NCBI GenBank assembly: GCA_009760855.2
Contig: WPIO01000022.1
Coordinates: 262,001 to 326,000, forward strand
Length of the DNA stretch: 64,000 nt
Reading direction: 5' to 3'
Source: Cristatella mucedo
Taxonomy: Eukaryota > Bryozoa > Phylactolaemata > Cristatellidae
Part shown: positions 25,624-37,730 of the stretch, piece after piece
How positions within the stretch are numbered: position 1 is the first letter of the stretch
Layout: every line of letters starts with the position of its first letter
Notes under the pieces: generated by a model
Seen by the model: the letters and a program-made list of their open reading frames with translations, nothing else
Database searches by the model: none
Told to the model about the DNA's origin: nothing
Translations under genes and position numbers: made by a program

Positions 25624-28600
25624 ATGGAGGTCGGATTGGACGGGATCGATGCGCTAGGCAGAGAAATCACTCGCAAGATCGAAGAAGCTGCAGGACGGTG
25701 GAATGAACACGTTCTAACGTTCGCCGTCCGTAGGGGTGCTGTCACATTTGGTGGAAAACCTATTCTACCGCCCGTGGTAGGTGCCTATGACACCCATTTT
25801 CTGCGTGCTTGCATGTGGAGCTGCGTTTGGGAGATTTCTGAAATGGGTTTACTAGTTCCAATTGATCTCCTCGTCTGAGATATATTGCAGATGAGCACCG
25901 AGAGACGGCAAGAAATGGCAACTTATCGGAGGCAGGCTAGCATTGCAGCCGCCCGCCTGAAGCTCCGTCGGCGTGAGCGCTCGTCGTCGTCGTCTCATGA
26001 ATCGAGCGAACAACTGCTAGGCTTGCAAAGGCTGTTCCGGGACCGTAATAGCAAGGAGGAACATCATGGCTGGCCGACGACTCCAGAAAATCGCCGAGAC
26101 CCACTGGTAAGAGCGCGTGTGGCTGCAATGCAATGCTGGATGTAATGCTGTAAAGTCCCGTTGTTGAATTGATGTTGTAAAACCATACATGCTGCGAAGG
26201 ATCAGCTACATTAATATCAGCTTTGATCAGCTATTTTAGTCTTGCTCTGATTATTCGTTAATGCGAGATTTGCCAGTTTATAAAATGTGTCGCTGTTCCT
26301 CAGAGCTCGGCAAACAGCATCCCTGCTACGGCAGAGAGTAACTTGAGCAGACGAACGATTTTGGTAGCTGAACCTTCGTCAGATGAGTCATGTAACGACC
26401 TAAGCCAATCGGAGACTGTGGAACGGATGCGATGCGTGGAGTCTTTCTGCTGCTACCCTAAAATCACGGCAGGTTGCAGTTGGCATTCGGACCAGTTTCA
26501 CTTTGCTGGAGATCGTGAAGGCTGCGATGACAGTGCTCCGTACGAGGTCGACCAGCACGAGTCGCACGTGATCGCATGGCCGAGCATAGTGACAGCCACC
26601 CCTGACGTTCGTGCTCCTGACAGTCACGGCCCGTGTTACTATGCTTGCAGTAGCTTCCTGTCGCAGAGTGACTGGTCACGGCAAACAGAAGCATGCAAGG
26701 TGTCGCCGATTTCCGCCGGCAATTGTGACAGTTTTGATGAGAGCGATGCGGAAAGCAGCCTAAGTGAGACTTTTTGCAGTCTCCCATCAGCCCGAAGTCA
26801 GGCTGAGGTACCTGCAGTGGACTCGGCTACTACACCGCCCCTGCCATCCTCGCCTAACGCTCTGCAGCATCATCTGTCGCAGCCATACGAGGCTGCATTG
26901 TCGGATGGCACCATCACGTCGGCCTCTCCGGCTGTCCGGCGAAATTCCTACACGCTTGAGCATCCATCGCCGGCCCTGCTCAGGTCTCGCCTCGTAGGCG
27001 ACGAACCGTTTCAGGACGATGACAGCCACTCGAGTGCCCAAACACGAGTGCAGTCACTTCCGGCGCCCGTGGACACAGCACCGTGCATGCTGCCCTGCAG
27101 TATTTCGATCGCCGAAGTGTCCTTAAGCCGTTTACAGATTACTGTCGCTGGCAGTGGCAGCAGTCACTCGGCAGCTGCCGAAAATCGTGCCGCAGCTATT
27201 GAGAGTGTCTGCACAGTCGCCGCTGCAGACGAAGAGCCGGTATCTGATGCTATGCTGAAGCAGGCCTTGGTCCTGCTGAAATCCAAGCACGGCAGACGAA
27301 TGATTTCAGCATCAGTTGACTGTACCACCACGACTGCACGCCGTGGCGCACCGACGTGCTGCACAGGACTCGGAGACGTGAAAGGCACACATCCTGCAGG
27401 ACTAGGCAGTTCGAGCAAACATCAAAAGCCACAGGATCGCGTGAGTGTTGGCAGGATCTGTCGTGCTGGTGCACTGCCAAGTCTTGCTGCCGCCGCTGCA
27501 TGGCACGTGCCTGCTTGCTCTTGCCATCACTAGTGATTTCGACGCTGTTATAGCACCGGCCGGCGTCCACTGAGCAACGAAGGGGCAACTGTCAGGAGCG
27601 CTTGGCGGCCCACATCCGTGGCTACCTGACGAGGCAACTGTTGAAGACAGGAAAGGCAATGCTTCTTTGCAAAACTATTAAGGTGATAAGCGCAGTGTAC
27701 GGCTTCATTTTTCAAGTATATTGCGCTTCGTCGTCGCGTTCGGTCCCTTGGCGCCAGACTTGCTTGCTGTTGAAGAGGTGTCGGCGGCAGCGACTTCTCT
27801 CGCTGATACCGTGACCGTTCCGCTAGCGCAGCTGCCGGTTTTTTTGGGACCAATGGTCGCTCGTTTACATCATCAGGATTGTCTCCAACTTCTAGAAGAG
27901 GAAAGAAATGGGTCAATGCCATCGCTTAATCCTGCCGACGTGAGCTTCCGGAAACGCATTGCATCAGAGGTATGCAGATGCTTGATTGTATACTTTCGTC
28001 CAGCAGTATCGCATGCGCTTGTGCCCTCCGGAGGCTGCGTTTACACTATCGCGACTTTCTCCCTCTCCGATGCCGACCTTCCTCCTAGTAAAGGTATTTA
28101 CGCCATCAAAGCAGGAAAAATCGATGGCCGGCTCAGTGCCCTCCACAACCCCTTGTTCCAATTCGGAGGCTTGATAAGTCGGGGAGGGGTTCCCCTGGAA
28201 AGCCGCCAGGCCAAAACCCACAAATTGAGTTCCAGCTGCAGTCATCATTGCTGGCGACTATGGTGGAAAAGAAAAGGAAAGCTGAGCTGACATATAACAA
28301 AGATTTTTTTTCGGGAGTGTTCCGTGTTCAGTAGTAATGTGCGCCGTTAACGGTGCGTTTGTGCATTTTACATACAGACACACGCCGTGTCATGTATGTC
28401 ATGTATCTCCGTCAGTAACTCCACAAAGTCATAAAGACCATGTGGGTGTTACGCAGGAGAGTTTTGTATAGCGCACTCACAGCCTAAGCGGCTTTCGGTA
28501 TGCATTCGGTAGCCAACAGACTTTGTCTCACGCAACAAAGAGAAAGTGGGAAGCATAGCAGAGTCAGGAGAGCAGTTGAGGTAGTGAGTAGCATAGAAGT

Positions 28601-29566
28601 AGCAGTTCAGGACCGCTGAAAAAGATGTGCCATAGTCGGCAGTTGGAGAGTAGATGTCGTTGCGTAAGAATTGTGGAAGCGAGTTCCACAGTCTAGGACC
28701 TACAGAGCTAAAGCTTCTGTCGCCAACTGTCTTTAAGCGGAGGAATGGGACAGCTAATTTATTGTCCACACAGGACCTGAGGGTGCGAACAGGCTGAAAC
28801 TGATGCAGCAGTTCAGTTAGGTACGAAGGAGCCAAGCCGTGGTGGGCCTTGTGGGTCAGCGTAAGAACTTTGCTCTGTATCCTTTGCTCAACCGGCAACC
28901 ATCCTAGCTCTTTCAGCAAAGGTGGGTGCTCAAACCGCTGGGACTTGAAGACCAGCCTTGCAGCCATATTTATAATCCGCTGTAGTGGCATACGTCTCCT
29001 CTATCGAAGAAGATACAGCTGTAGCTACATTTCATAAACAGGGACTTGCCCTTACCGCCCCGATAAAACTCGAACGTCAGCCATTGTTGTTTTGATCGGG
29101 GTCATATTTGACACACTAGAGGTCTTGTGTGGTCGGCTGGTACAAACAGGAGACTTAAAGTAGAGGCAGCACTTTTACCGGGGTTGGCATTCAGTGGATT
29201 TGGCTCTCACCCCTCACGATCGCACGTGACGTACTAGCCCAAGCCAGAGGGAAATCAGTGCCGAGTTCGAAGGAAAGTCGATGCACTGTGAATTCAGCTT
29301 ACTTTGCGCGAGCTGGCGACAGCTAGCGTGACCTCTGACCGACGAGGCGTGCGAGCGATGCAGCAGCGTGCAGCTCTCACTCACTGTCAGCTGCGCTCGT
29401 TTTTCTCTCGTCCCCACAGCTAGCCGCTGCACGCCAGCGTCTGCACGGCCTGTTTTTCGACGCTTCATTAGCAACCGAGCGCACGAAGCTGCTCGGGCAG
29501 TCGGCAGCCGTGCGGCAGCGTCTTGCCGCTGTTCACGACTCGGAGGAGCAGGTGCTGAGGCTGCAG
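25624..29566 (+). CDS. CP110 (CCP110)-like centriolar capping protein
   Basis: Six exons, all phase 0, join cleanly: 25624-25776, 25891-26106, 26304-27440, 27596-27682, 27877-27969 and 29420-29566, about 611 codons so far. Exons 1-2 join to give KPILPPVMSTERRQEMATYR, matching the conserved CP110 N-terminal block (a hydrophobic LSPLL-type patch, then a basic KRKEM helix). Exon 3 is long, acidic/Ser-rich and poorly conserved, as in the family. Exons 4-6 give the conserved C-terminal region: AAHIRGYLTRQLLKTGKA (IQ-like), TIK|DCLQLLEEE, and RLHGLFFDASLATERTKLLG, equivalent to the GFLTRR, VKDTMEF and IHDIFF...AAERM blocks of CP110. Family members cap centrioles, block ciliogenesis and bind calmodulin. 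A further exon after CTGCAG|GTGAGA at 29567 is expected; one at about 30038 is possible but unproven. Intron 5 hosts a LINE B fragment. Confidence 0.72.
28385..29000 (-). mobile_element. LINE B 3-prime fragment
   Basis: Minus-strand frame 28449-28991 encodes INMAARLVFKSQRFEH, LLKELGWLPVEQRIQSKVLT, APSYLTELLHQFQPV and the family tail. It is followed by GAGTTACTGACGGAGATACA towards 28385. It sits antisense in intron 5 of the CP110-like gene. Confidence 0.88.
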
Positions 29567-29759
29567 GTGAGAGACGTGAGCCAGACACGATGGCCACTGC
29601 GCCTGGTCGCGCCGCTAGTGCGGCGGCCGTCGGGCGGTCGTCTACCCGCCACCCTCGAGGTCGAGTTTGCTTTGTGCGTCTGCCTGTCATCGACTCGTCA
29701 CTTCTGATGCTGACCCCTGCTGGGCGGCCACGAATCGCGAAAGACAATTAGCGTGCACG

Positions 29760-29836
29760 GACTGGGTGCAGAGATGTGATCTGCAGACTGGGCGCGGAGA
29801 TGTGATCTGCAGACTGGGCGCGGAGATGTGATCGCC
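29760..29836. repeat. 26-bp tandem repeat, about 2.8 copies
   Basis: The unit CTGGGCGCGGAGATGTGATC plus TGCAGA is repeated with one or two changes (first copy GTGCAGAG). Confidence 0.9.
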
Positions 29837-30029
29837 CGATAGGGTGGGGCAGGCGTGCGTGCGTGCATGCGCTTGCCCCTATGCCGGGCTGCTGCGTCCG
29901 ATGGCAGCCACGGTGTGAGATGCCGGATGTGAGCAGCGCTTGTGACGGCCATGCTGCTCAACTGCGGGTTACCACGAGGGAGGTAATGGGCACTTAGAGG
30001 GACTCGCTGTCGACGACCGCTCACCTCTG

Positions 30030-30300
30030 TTTAAGCACTCGCCTAGCTTGTACCGGATCGATGGTCGCGGATTCTCTGGAAGCGCAAGCACTGCCCGCCG
30101 AGCAGCGAGTTATCAGCACTGAAAGTAACATCTTCCAGTGCAAAACATGCTCAGCCGGAAGTGTCATGTCACCCTACTGCTGGTCACCAAACTAGAGCTT
30201 CTCGGGTCGTTATTCGGTGCTTCCGGAGGATGTGGTGGCTGAGGCTCACAGTTGTATAGCCCCATAATTTGAGCAATTTGGCATTCGTGGAGAATCTCGA
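30030..30300 (+). other. Possible terminal exon region of the CP110-like gene
   Basis: GCACTCGCCTAG at about 30034-30045 is a plausible acceptor. In phase 0 the frame runs from LVPDRWSRILWKRK to a stop near 30260. A 44-codon ATG frame (30061-30195) overlaps it in another phase. Neither is recognisable, so this is only a place to look. Confidence 0.15.
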
Positions 30301-30304
30301 TTTC

Positions 30305-30572
30305 GATAGCATTTAGTGGGTCCCTGTGATTCGTCCTTCACGTGCTTGTGCGTGCTGACACTGTGCATGCTGCCACTAACCACATATGCATGCTGACCCT
30401 GCGCATGTCACCCCTAACCATGTTATTCATTTTGTTTGTTTTTTAAGCATGATTTTACTTACCATTTAATTGCATTTCCCTTTGCTGCAAATGTAAAGCG
30501 CCTAGAAAGAGGTTAAGTTCTCTGAGGGCGCTTTATCAAGTACATTATTATTATTATTATTATTATTATCAT
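30305..30572 (+). mobile_element. LINE A 3-prime end
   Basis: Begins with GCATTTAGTGGGTCCCTGTG, the end of the LINE A coding region, then the full 3-prime UTR. The hairpin AAAGCGCC TAGAAAGAGG ... GGGCGCTTTATCAAGT and about seven TTA units follow. Confidence 0.88.
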
Positions 30573-30589
30573 CAAGATAGTCTTGAGGG

Positions 30590-32060
30590 AAAATCGTGAG
30601 TGTCCGCAGATGCTCTCGCGACATTTGCATAGCCAACAGCGACCGACACACGTGGGCACGTGTTGTGTGGAGGCTCGAAACGGCGGGGGCGGCGAGGAAG
30701 AAGAATGGCGAGTGGCGAAGCCCCTACATATATGTGGTGGTAATGTCGATTGTATTATCTTGTATTGTATTATTGTATTATATGTATTATTATTGTATTA
30801 TGATTGTCGACTGTATTAATACTCTGCAACACAGACGGGCGAGTGTACATACTGGTGGTCGAAGCCGCCGTGGATGCTGTTCCGGAGCACGTGGCAATAA
30901 GGAGGGAGACAGACAGACAGACAGACAGAGGGAGACAGACAGATGCTGCGGAGCATGTCTCGAAAAGCGGTTGTCCTATGATGCGACCGTGTCGTCTCTG
31001 GCTGGCGCCTGGGAAAGTGCCATGCCATTGTCTCGTATTGGCGATAGCGGAACGGGTGACGGGTCCCTCATGGATGCGGCTGCTGCGCGGTTTGTGACCG
31101 TCCGTGTCACACTTTGACACGTGCCACCCAATGTCGTCGATTTTGGATACCAATGTGTGGCTAGCAAAGTCCTGCTGTGCACTGAAAGCATGCAGGTTGC
31201 CTGTGGGCAGTGTCGCATGTGCCTGCAGTGCTGGTGTGACATCCTTGGCATTTGCGCTGCTAAGGAGAAAGCTTGGCGTATGCCTTCCATGATGCATTTG
31301 ATGCTGGTACATGCACAAGGCCCTGGTCTCGTAGGAGGAGCCATGCTTTGTCCTGTAAGTCGGTTCCGCTGATATGGCCGTAGGTTAATGAGTACTGGTG
31401 CTAGCTGCGGCTGGGACGGGAGATGGCTGACTTGGTACAGTTGCTAACTGCTAGTAGGGCAGGAGCTGGTAGGTTACAGAGAGGGTTTGATGCTTCGATG
31501 CATTGGGCTCAGCGTTGTTTGCACTCCAAGTAAAGCTGAGTCATAAGCTGGCAGCCTTGCTAGTCGGGACGTTCGTTCAGGCTTGCGTCTGAGGCATGCA
31601 CAGCGCTGTCACTGCCACTGAGTTGTCGCGTTGTCTGCTGTCGATGCTTATAGGGTAGCACTCATCCAAAGCGTCACAGACGAAATGAACTTGGACAAGC
31701 GAAGGGATATATAAGCAGTGTAACTACCAAGGTTATGGAGCGAAAAAATTCACACAAGAAGTTGGCGCCACGTGGCAGGTACGTCACTCGGTCACCGTGC
31801 TGTCTGCTTTTCCCTAGCGATACATAAGCGATCCGTTGGCGCATGCAGCCGCCGCTGTCTATGCAAACGTTGCGCGTGCGAGGTGCAGACTCGTGCACTT
31901 TTCTTCCTGCTCGGATGCTCGAACAACTGGCTGTGCTTCGTCTCCATCAGACGGGTGACCAGTTGACGCCGTCTGTCTTAATTAACATTCTACTCAGGGG
32001 GCAGCTAGGCGGATGCTTGGATGTCTTGCAACGCCCGAAGATGCAATGCAGCGAGAGCTA
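30590..32060. other. No supported gene
   Basis: Several frames of 70-180 codons occur on both strands, none with a recognisable domain. A TATTG/TATTA-rich tract (30745-30800) and a GACA run (30908-30930) are simple repeats. A 72-codon frame from a true ATG at 31843 is the least repetitive of the small frames, but nothing else supports it. Confidence 0.3.
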
Positions 32061-32067
32061 GCTTCAG

Positions 32068-32112
32068 ATATATATATACACACACACACACACACAACAC
32101 ACACACACGTCC
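32068..32112. repeat. TA and CA dinucleotide repeat
   Basis: ATATATATA passes directly into a CA run of about 17 units with one AAC interruption. Confidence 0.9.
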
Positions 32113-32514
32113 GCGCAATAGGTCGGTTGTTGCGAGGTGTAAGGACTGCTTCGTAGCAAGCTCCTTGGTCGGGAACGATTCGGCGCCTACTTGATGAGAT
32201 GTTAATTCTGCAGCTTCGTTTCTGAATGCTAAACCACCAGCTCAACCGGGGCGGGTGGGGGTCCCACTTGGAAGTGCGATCCACCTGATGGAAGCTGCAC
32301 AATGCTCGTAATGATAGCATGTCACGCGGAACCGTCTCCGGAGGGTATTTCGAAATTCCTCGGCCTTTCTCTCGGTCTTTCTCGAGCTGCAGCTCGGCAA
32401 AGTTGCCGGTTTGGTCTGTGGGCCAGAACCTGCTTGCAGTGCCGTTCATTGATCGGGCCTGAACAGTAGCGTAGCTATCTGTGGCTTGAGAAATGTCGTG
32501 ACATTTGGAGGATG

Positions 32515-32692
32515 CATTCTAGCCGTGATGGCACACTAGGTAAGGCGGTTGGTTTCATGACCTTGGTCCCTAAGTCGTGGGTTCGATTCCTGTGATGGGC
32601 GATTCTTTATTGCCACTGCAAGCGGTGGTGATAGCCGTAAAGGCTCTTCTGTCGCTATACAAAAAGAGGCTGTTTAATCAGCTAGGATTTAT
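32515..32692 (+). mobile_element. tRNA-derived SINE, type 1
   Basis: AGCCGTGATGGCACACTAGG starts the head and GTGGGTTCGATTCCTG holds the B box. The body ends GCTATACAAAAAGAGGCTG, then TTTAATCAGCTAGGATTT. It matches the copy at 4352-4552 along its length and lacks the GA expansion, so it is the better reference copy. An AT-rich TTAATTAA tract follows to 32780. Confidence 0.8.
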
Positions 32693-32784
32693 TTATTTAA
32701 ATGCATTTAATTAATAATTTAATTAATTAATAATTTAATTAATAATAAATAATTTAATTAATTTATTTATTTAAATGCAGTGAG

Positions 32785-35140
32785 TGCTGCACAATATGTG
32801 ATCGATATCGGACCCTTGCTCAACTTTTTCTTTCCGGCGAATCGTGTTGGACTTCGGCAAATCGGTGGACCCACGTGCAGACCCTTTGAATGACTATTGC
32901 CTCGTCCTCATATAGAAGTCCATATCCTCTCTGCCTGCAGAGCCACCGACAATAACTTATTTTTTGCAAATTTCCACTTTGGCATACGGTTGCTTCCATT
33001 TTGGGATGTTCCTGGTGGCATGCTTTGGTCCGAGTCATGGTCACATCTGATGGCGAGTTGCAGGTGCCGTGGCAGTGACCCTGGGCGGTTTGACACACCG
33101 TTGTGACTATTAGGTGTAGAAGCCTGCTCAAGACCGATATCGCAGGAGTGATGTTCATCCCAACTGGGCTTCTGACTGACTTCTCCGCGAGCTCCTCACT
33201 TTCACAGGCTAGTCGTTTCCTGTAGGTAAGCAACAGAAGTCGGACCATTGTCTGAGTGATTGCTTCTAAGCAGCTCGTAAGAATCATAACTACTTTGATT
33301 GGCCACGACGAATGCCAGAATATGTTTGATCAACTTTAGACGGTCGCCAGTGAACAGAGGTATTTTCTTAGCTCGGGAGTTACAAAAGGCACGTTCTTCA
33401 GAGGCTCGTTGAGCTCCTGACAGACTAGATAGCATTTCGTTGCTACAGTAGCATGCCGTCGGCTGTCTTATTCCGGCAAACTCGTCAAGTTTGCAAAGTT
33501 ACAGTGTGAGTAAGTTTTCACTTGTTAATCGAACTGGAAATATGGCCACATGAAAACACGATGCAATAACCACCATCGAAGAAGTACCAAGTCCATTGTG
33601 GTGAGGCTGCTTGTGATATATAAACTAACTCATGCAATCGCCGTAAGCAAGAAGTGCTTGAGTGCCCAGTTGTCTGCGAGCTCAGCCCTCTGCCCAGTGC
33701 ATCGCCATTGCAGAGCTGGCCTGTGCACGACCAATAAAGAGGCTTGGGATTAAACGCCCCCACCCCGTGCAGCCGGCTCACTAAAAAGTAAAAAGTATTG
33801 TTTCATGCAGCTTTGCTTGTCATCCCTAGGCTGGGGAGCAAATAAGTCTAGTCTTTTAAATTATGTGGGCAAACGGGCCACTCTGACCTTTAGCTGGCCT
33901 TCTTCTCACTCATTCGGTCAACCCGGAGGGTCAGCGGTAGGTGAAGGTAAGTAGCTTGGTGAAATGGTGGCTATCCCAGTAGCTATCTGCTTTTTTTCTA
34001 GCCAATGTTCTGGGTATGCCATGTCAACACTGCTGGCCCCCTGGGGTGCCGGTGCGTAGCATGCTCACGTGGTACTCAAACACATTGGACCATTGACCTC
34101 TGGACTGTCTGATCCTCCGACACATATACTCAAGCAGAGCCTTGTGGTAATTGCAAGCAGACCCTTACAGTAATTGCAAGGATCTTTCTGCACAGGGGAG
34201 GGGAGGCCGTAGATAGATACCCTACAGAGCTAGTTCTACTAGCTTGCTGGGGGGGGGGGCTTTGCCCTCTCGCTGGCCTTCCTGGCGGTGGCATTCCCGA
34301 GCCCTTGTAGTAAGCATGCTCGTTGTCCCACCTCGTCTCCCAACCGCGCGTGGCCAATGACCAGCAGCACGGCTGCCGCTGCAAGCCGAGATCGATCGGC
34401 TAGGCCGCATGAACCGTTCTGCTCGAGTTCCGCTAGCCGTCGCTTAGTGACAGTGCACAGTAGATGCTCAACACAGCCTCATTTCTGTGGTGCTTAATGC
34501 CCCAAAGGGATGCCCTGAATCTCCTGGGAGAACCGGTTGTGAATGTCGTCCTTGGAAGTTGGACTGCCATGATCTCCGCCGCCGGAGGAGGATGAACTAA
34601 GTAGCTGCAACCTGCCAGATCACCTGCTTCGAATTGACAAAGTGCTCAATCCCCAACCTACCTTAACTAAGCCGATTCCACGCCTACCCTATGACTTCTT
34701 TCTCCTGCTCCTCCTCCTCCCCCCTCTTTGTTTGTCTCTCTCTCTCTCTCCTGGTTTCATGTGCTACGAGTGCTGCATTGGCTCTGCGTACGGCTGGCTC
34801 CAACTGCTGCTGCATCGCTCGTGGCTTTACACCGAGGCTACAGTTCTTTGCATCCGACGGCAGCAGGACTTCTCATTTGATCTCACCGGAAGTGGAATGA
34901 ATGCCGACCTGTAGAAATAGCCCTGCTAAGCTATGCAAGGTCGCTAGTACTCACCACTGCTGCACAACGCAATAGGAATTAGCACCAAAGTCTAGAGCAA
35001 TTCCGACTTACGGCACGCTTGTTGTCTTTGACATGGGCTCGAGTTGCTTTTCCAGTTATTGTCGAATTAACAATTTTTGTGGGCGCTGGAGCACACGTTT
35101 GTAGTACAGTACAGTGCGTGCAGAAGGAGAGCTTTCTCTC
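32785..35140. other. No supported gene; unassigned minus-strand open frames at 32820-33435
   Basis: Minus-strand frames at 32820-33287 (155 codons) and 33202-33435 read as ordinary protein-like sequence (e.g. YGLLYEDEAIVIQRV and LKLIKHILAFVVANQ) but match nothing I recognise. A decayed transposon is the likeliest source. The rest, including a CT run at 34735-34750, shows nothing clear. Confidence 0.25.
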
Positions 35141-35145
35141 AAAAA

Positions 35146-35200
35146 CGCGCACGCGCACACACACACACACACACACACACGCACGCACACACACACACAG
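35146..35200. repeat. CA/GCAC microsatellite
   Basis: Runs of ACGCGCAC pass into CA repeats with two GC interruptions. Confidence 0.9.
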
Positions 35201-35944
35201 ATAATGCCTAGCCGTGTGCCGTGAGGGGACCAGGCAGGCGCCTTCATACCGGCCCCTTCGACTGTGTACTGCAGCTCCGCCGTGAGCGCCTCAGCTGCAG
35301 CACTCAGCCGAGAAGGCCACTGATCCCTTCGCTTCGCTTCGCTTTCCAATTCCCAGTTTGCTTTTATCGTGCGTAGCTCGAAGCCGACGAGCGCTGCGAA
35401 GACGACGGCGGTCAAAAGTAGCCCTGCAGGACGGCGGCTCGCCGTGGCCGCCTCGGGCCTGCTGGCACAGCACGAAGGTGAGCAGGGCGGCGCCGCCCTG
35501 CTGCACTCGCGTGTCGAGACCGTTGGTTAATGCAGTGCTTTGCGGCAGGCACAGGCCGGGTGCGCCGGGGGGGGGGCCACTCGGCTCGATGCATCCGCTA
35601 GCCATGGCCTGCTGCTGCCTTTGTAGACTAAGCAGAAGCAGTGACGACGGCCAGCCGGAGGTGCAACGGTGCAGACGGTGGCCACCCAACTCCACAGAGT
35701 GCCGGAGGTCCACAAAGCACGTCTGCCTTCCAATATTTATCTACTGTGGAAATTTCGGATTTGAATTTTTGTTTTCGAGAGTGCTGCGAGACGCATGCCG
35801 TGCCGGATTACTCTAGTCCAATAAACTCGCTCGGCGGTTTGTGAACACAGTCTCTCACGAAGGAACTGCATAGCCATTGCTAGCCAGCCTCTGCTCTTGC
35901 CATCCAACCAACGGTAGCCGCCGATGCCTGTGTGCCCAAACCAG

Positions 35945-36290
35945 CATGTAATGTATCTCTGTAGCACCAGAAAGAATATAATGCAGGAGACTTTTGCATA
36001 GAGCACTCACAGCCTGAGCGGCTTTCGGTACGCACTCGGTAGCCAACAGACTTCGTCTCACACAACAAAGAGAAAGTGGGAAACATAGCAGAGTCAGGAG
36101 AGCAGTTGAGGTAGTGAGTAGCGTGGAAGTAGCAGCTCAGGACCGCTGAAAAGAATGAGCCATAGTCGGCAGCATGAGAGTAGTTGTCGTTGCGTAAGAA
36201 TTGTGTCGTTGCGTAAGAATTGTGGAAGCGAGTTCCACAGTCTAGAACCTGCAGACCTAAAGCTTCTGTCGTCAACGATCTTTAAGCGGA
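35945..36290 (-). mobile_element. LINE B 3-prime fragment
   Basis: The minus strand carries the LINE B end (CGAGTGCGTACCGAAAGCCG, CTCTTTGTTGTGTGAGACG, TGCCGACTATGGC) and finishes AGAGATACATTACATG near 35945. An internal 20-bp duplication (GTTGCGTAAGAATTGTG, 36186-36226) is private to this copy. Confidence 0.82.
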
Positions 36291-37072
36291 AGCACGACTG
36301 CGGCTCCTTGTTGCCATGCACGACATTTTGAGACGCGCAGTGTTGAACGGCAGCAGGCTGGCGTTTGAGCAGCTCAGCACATGCAAGGGCTGCTGCTGTG
36401 CAAACTCGGCAAAGCTTCATCTCGTGAATTATTTTTTTAACAAGACATACATCTGTATGACGGTTGCGGGTGTTGCGACGAGCCACCGGCATGGCACTGG
36501 CAGCAGGCTTCTCAGTCAGGCAATCTGATTCCAAGGCGGCGGGCCAGCACATATCACACGGCAAGCAATATTGCAGGTATGGGTAAGTTTGGCCACCAAC
36601 CGAGTAGAGCCTCGCTCAGAGAGAGCGAGACGCGAGAGAAGGCAGCAGCCAGCTGACCCGACGCACAGCCGACTGCAAGCAGATTGCCTGTCTGGCGCCA
36701 CTCCCCGGATCCTCGAGGCGTGGCCGATTGCTGCTGGCTATGCCGCAATCGACGGACCGAGTCACCGAGCGAAGAGTGTGAGCCTACGGTCGCAAGGCGA
36801 TCATCCACCGCCTGTCACGGCACTGGCAAAGTTGAAGGCCATGACGACCTCGGGCTAGTCTACACGATTCGTTGTCGTGCTGACACGAGGTGCAGCGGCG
36901 GCAGCAGAACGAGGTGTGCGCACTTTGCGCACGGTGACCGCTAAGCCGAGGCCAGCAAACGCGACCAGGAAGTGGGTGGTTGGGTGGGTGGTTGGGTGGG
37001 TGGGTGGGTGCAGACCGAGCCCCGGTGGAAGGTCAGTCCTGCAGCTTCTGCTGCTCCCACTCCGGCCGACGG

Positions 37073-37696
37073 CTAGACGCTGGCCGGCGGCTGGGCGACG
37101 CAGATCTCGAGAACGCGCAGGCCGCGCTGGGCAGGGTCGCAGAGGTGAACGCCGAGGCCGTTGTAGTAGGTGTGATTCTCCTCGTCCAGAAACACGGCCG
37201 CTCTCTTCATGCACTGCAACACGCGGCCACGGAACGGTGCTGGCGCTGACCGGCGGGCAGCAAATGCGAAGTGCCTCGTGTCCAGCCAAATGCGAAGTGC
37301 CTCGCGTCCAGCCAACTCAAAGCCGGACTCATAAAACATGCCGAGCAAGCCGCCCGAGGGCCTTCAAACAATGGCGACGCGTAGTTGCGGCGGCAAGGCA
37401 GGAGAGGCAAACTAGCTAGCGAGGCAAACGTGCGCTGCACGCAAGGCAAGGCCAACAGCACAGCCACGCACGCGGCCCTGTCCGGCGACAGTCGTAGGCG
37501 TCGCCTGCCGATGTCGGCAGATTTTCGCGACATAAACCATCGAGAGAGCTGTCGTAATTGAGCTCAATTTCGCGCACGTGTGTGTGCGCGCATGTGTGTG
37601 CGTGTGCGTGTGTGGAGAGAGAGCTGTCGCGATTGAGAACGAATGAAAACTCATTAAGGAGGCTGTCTGGCTGTGACCTCTCACCACCACTGCCCC

Positions 37697-37730
<34 letters not shown>

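Noticed and set aside
27778-27876. Longer version of CP110-like exon 5
   Set aside because: The acceptor at 27875-27876 gives TIK|DCLQLL directly, matching the family spacing. Earlier acceptors add unrelated residues or stops.
28007-28174. Ser/Pro-rich frame after CAGCAG, first taken as an exon of the CP110-like gene
   Set aside because: Exon 5 (27877-27969) joins in phase to 29420, where the sequence continues the conserved CP110 block (RLHGLFF ... ATERTKLL). The 28007 frame has no similarity.
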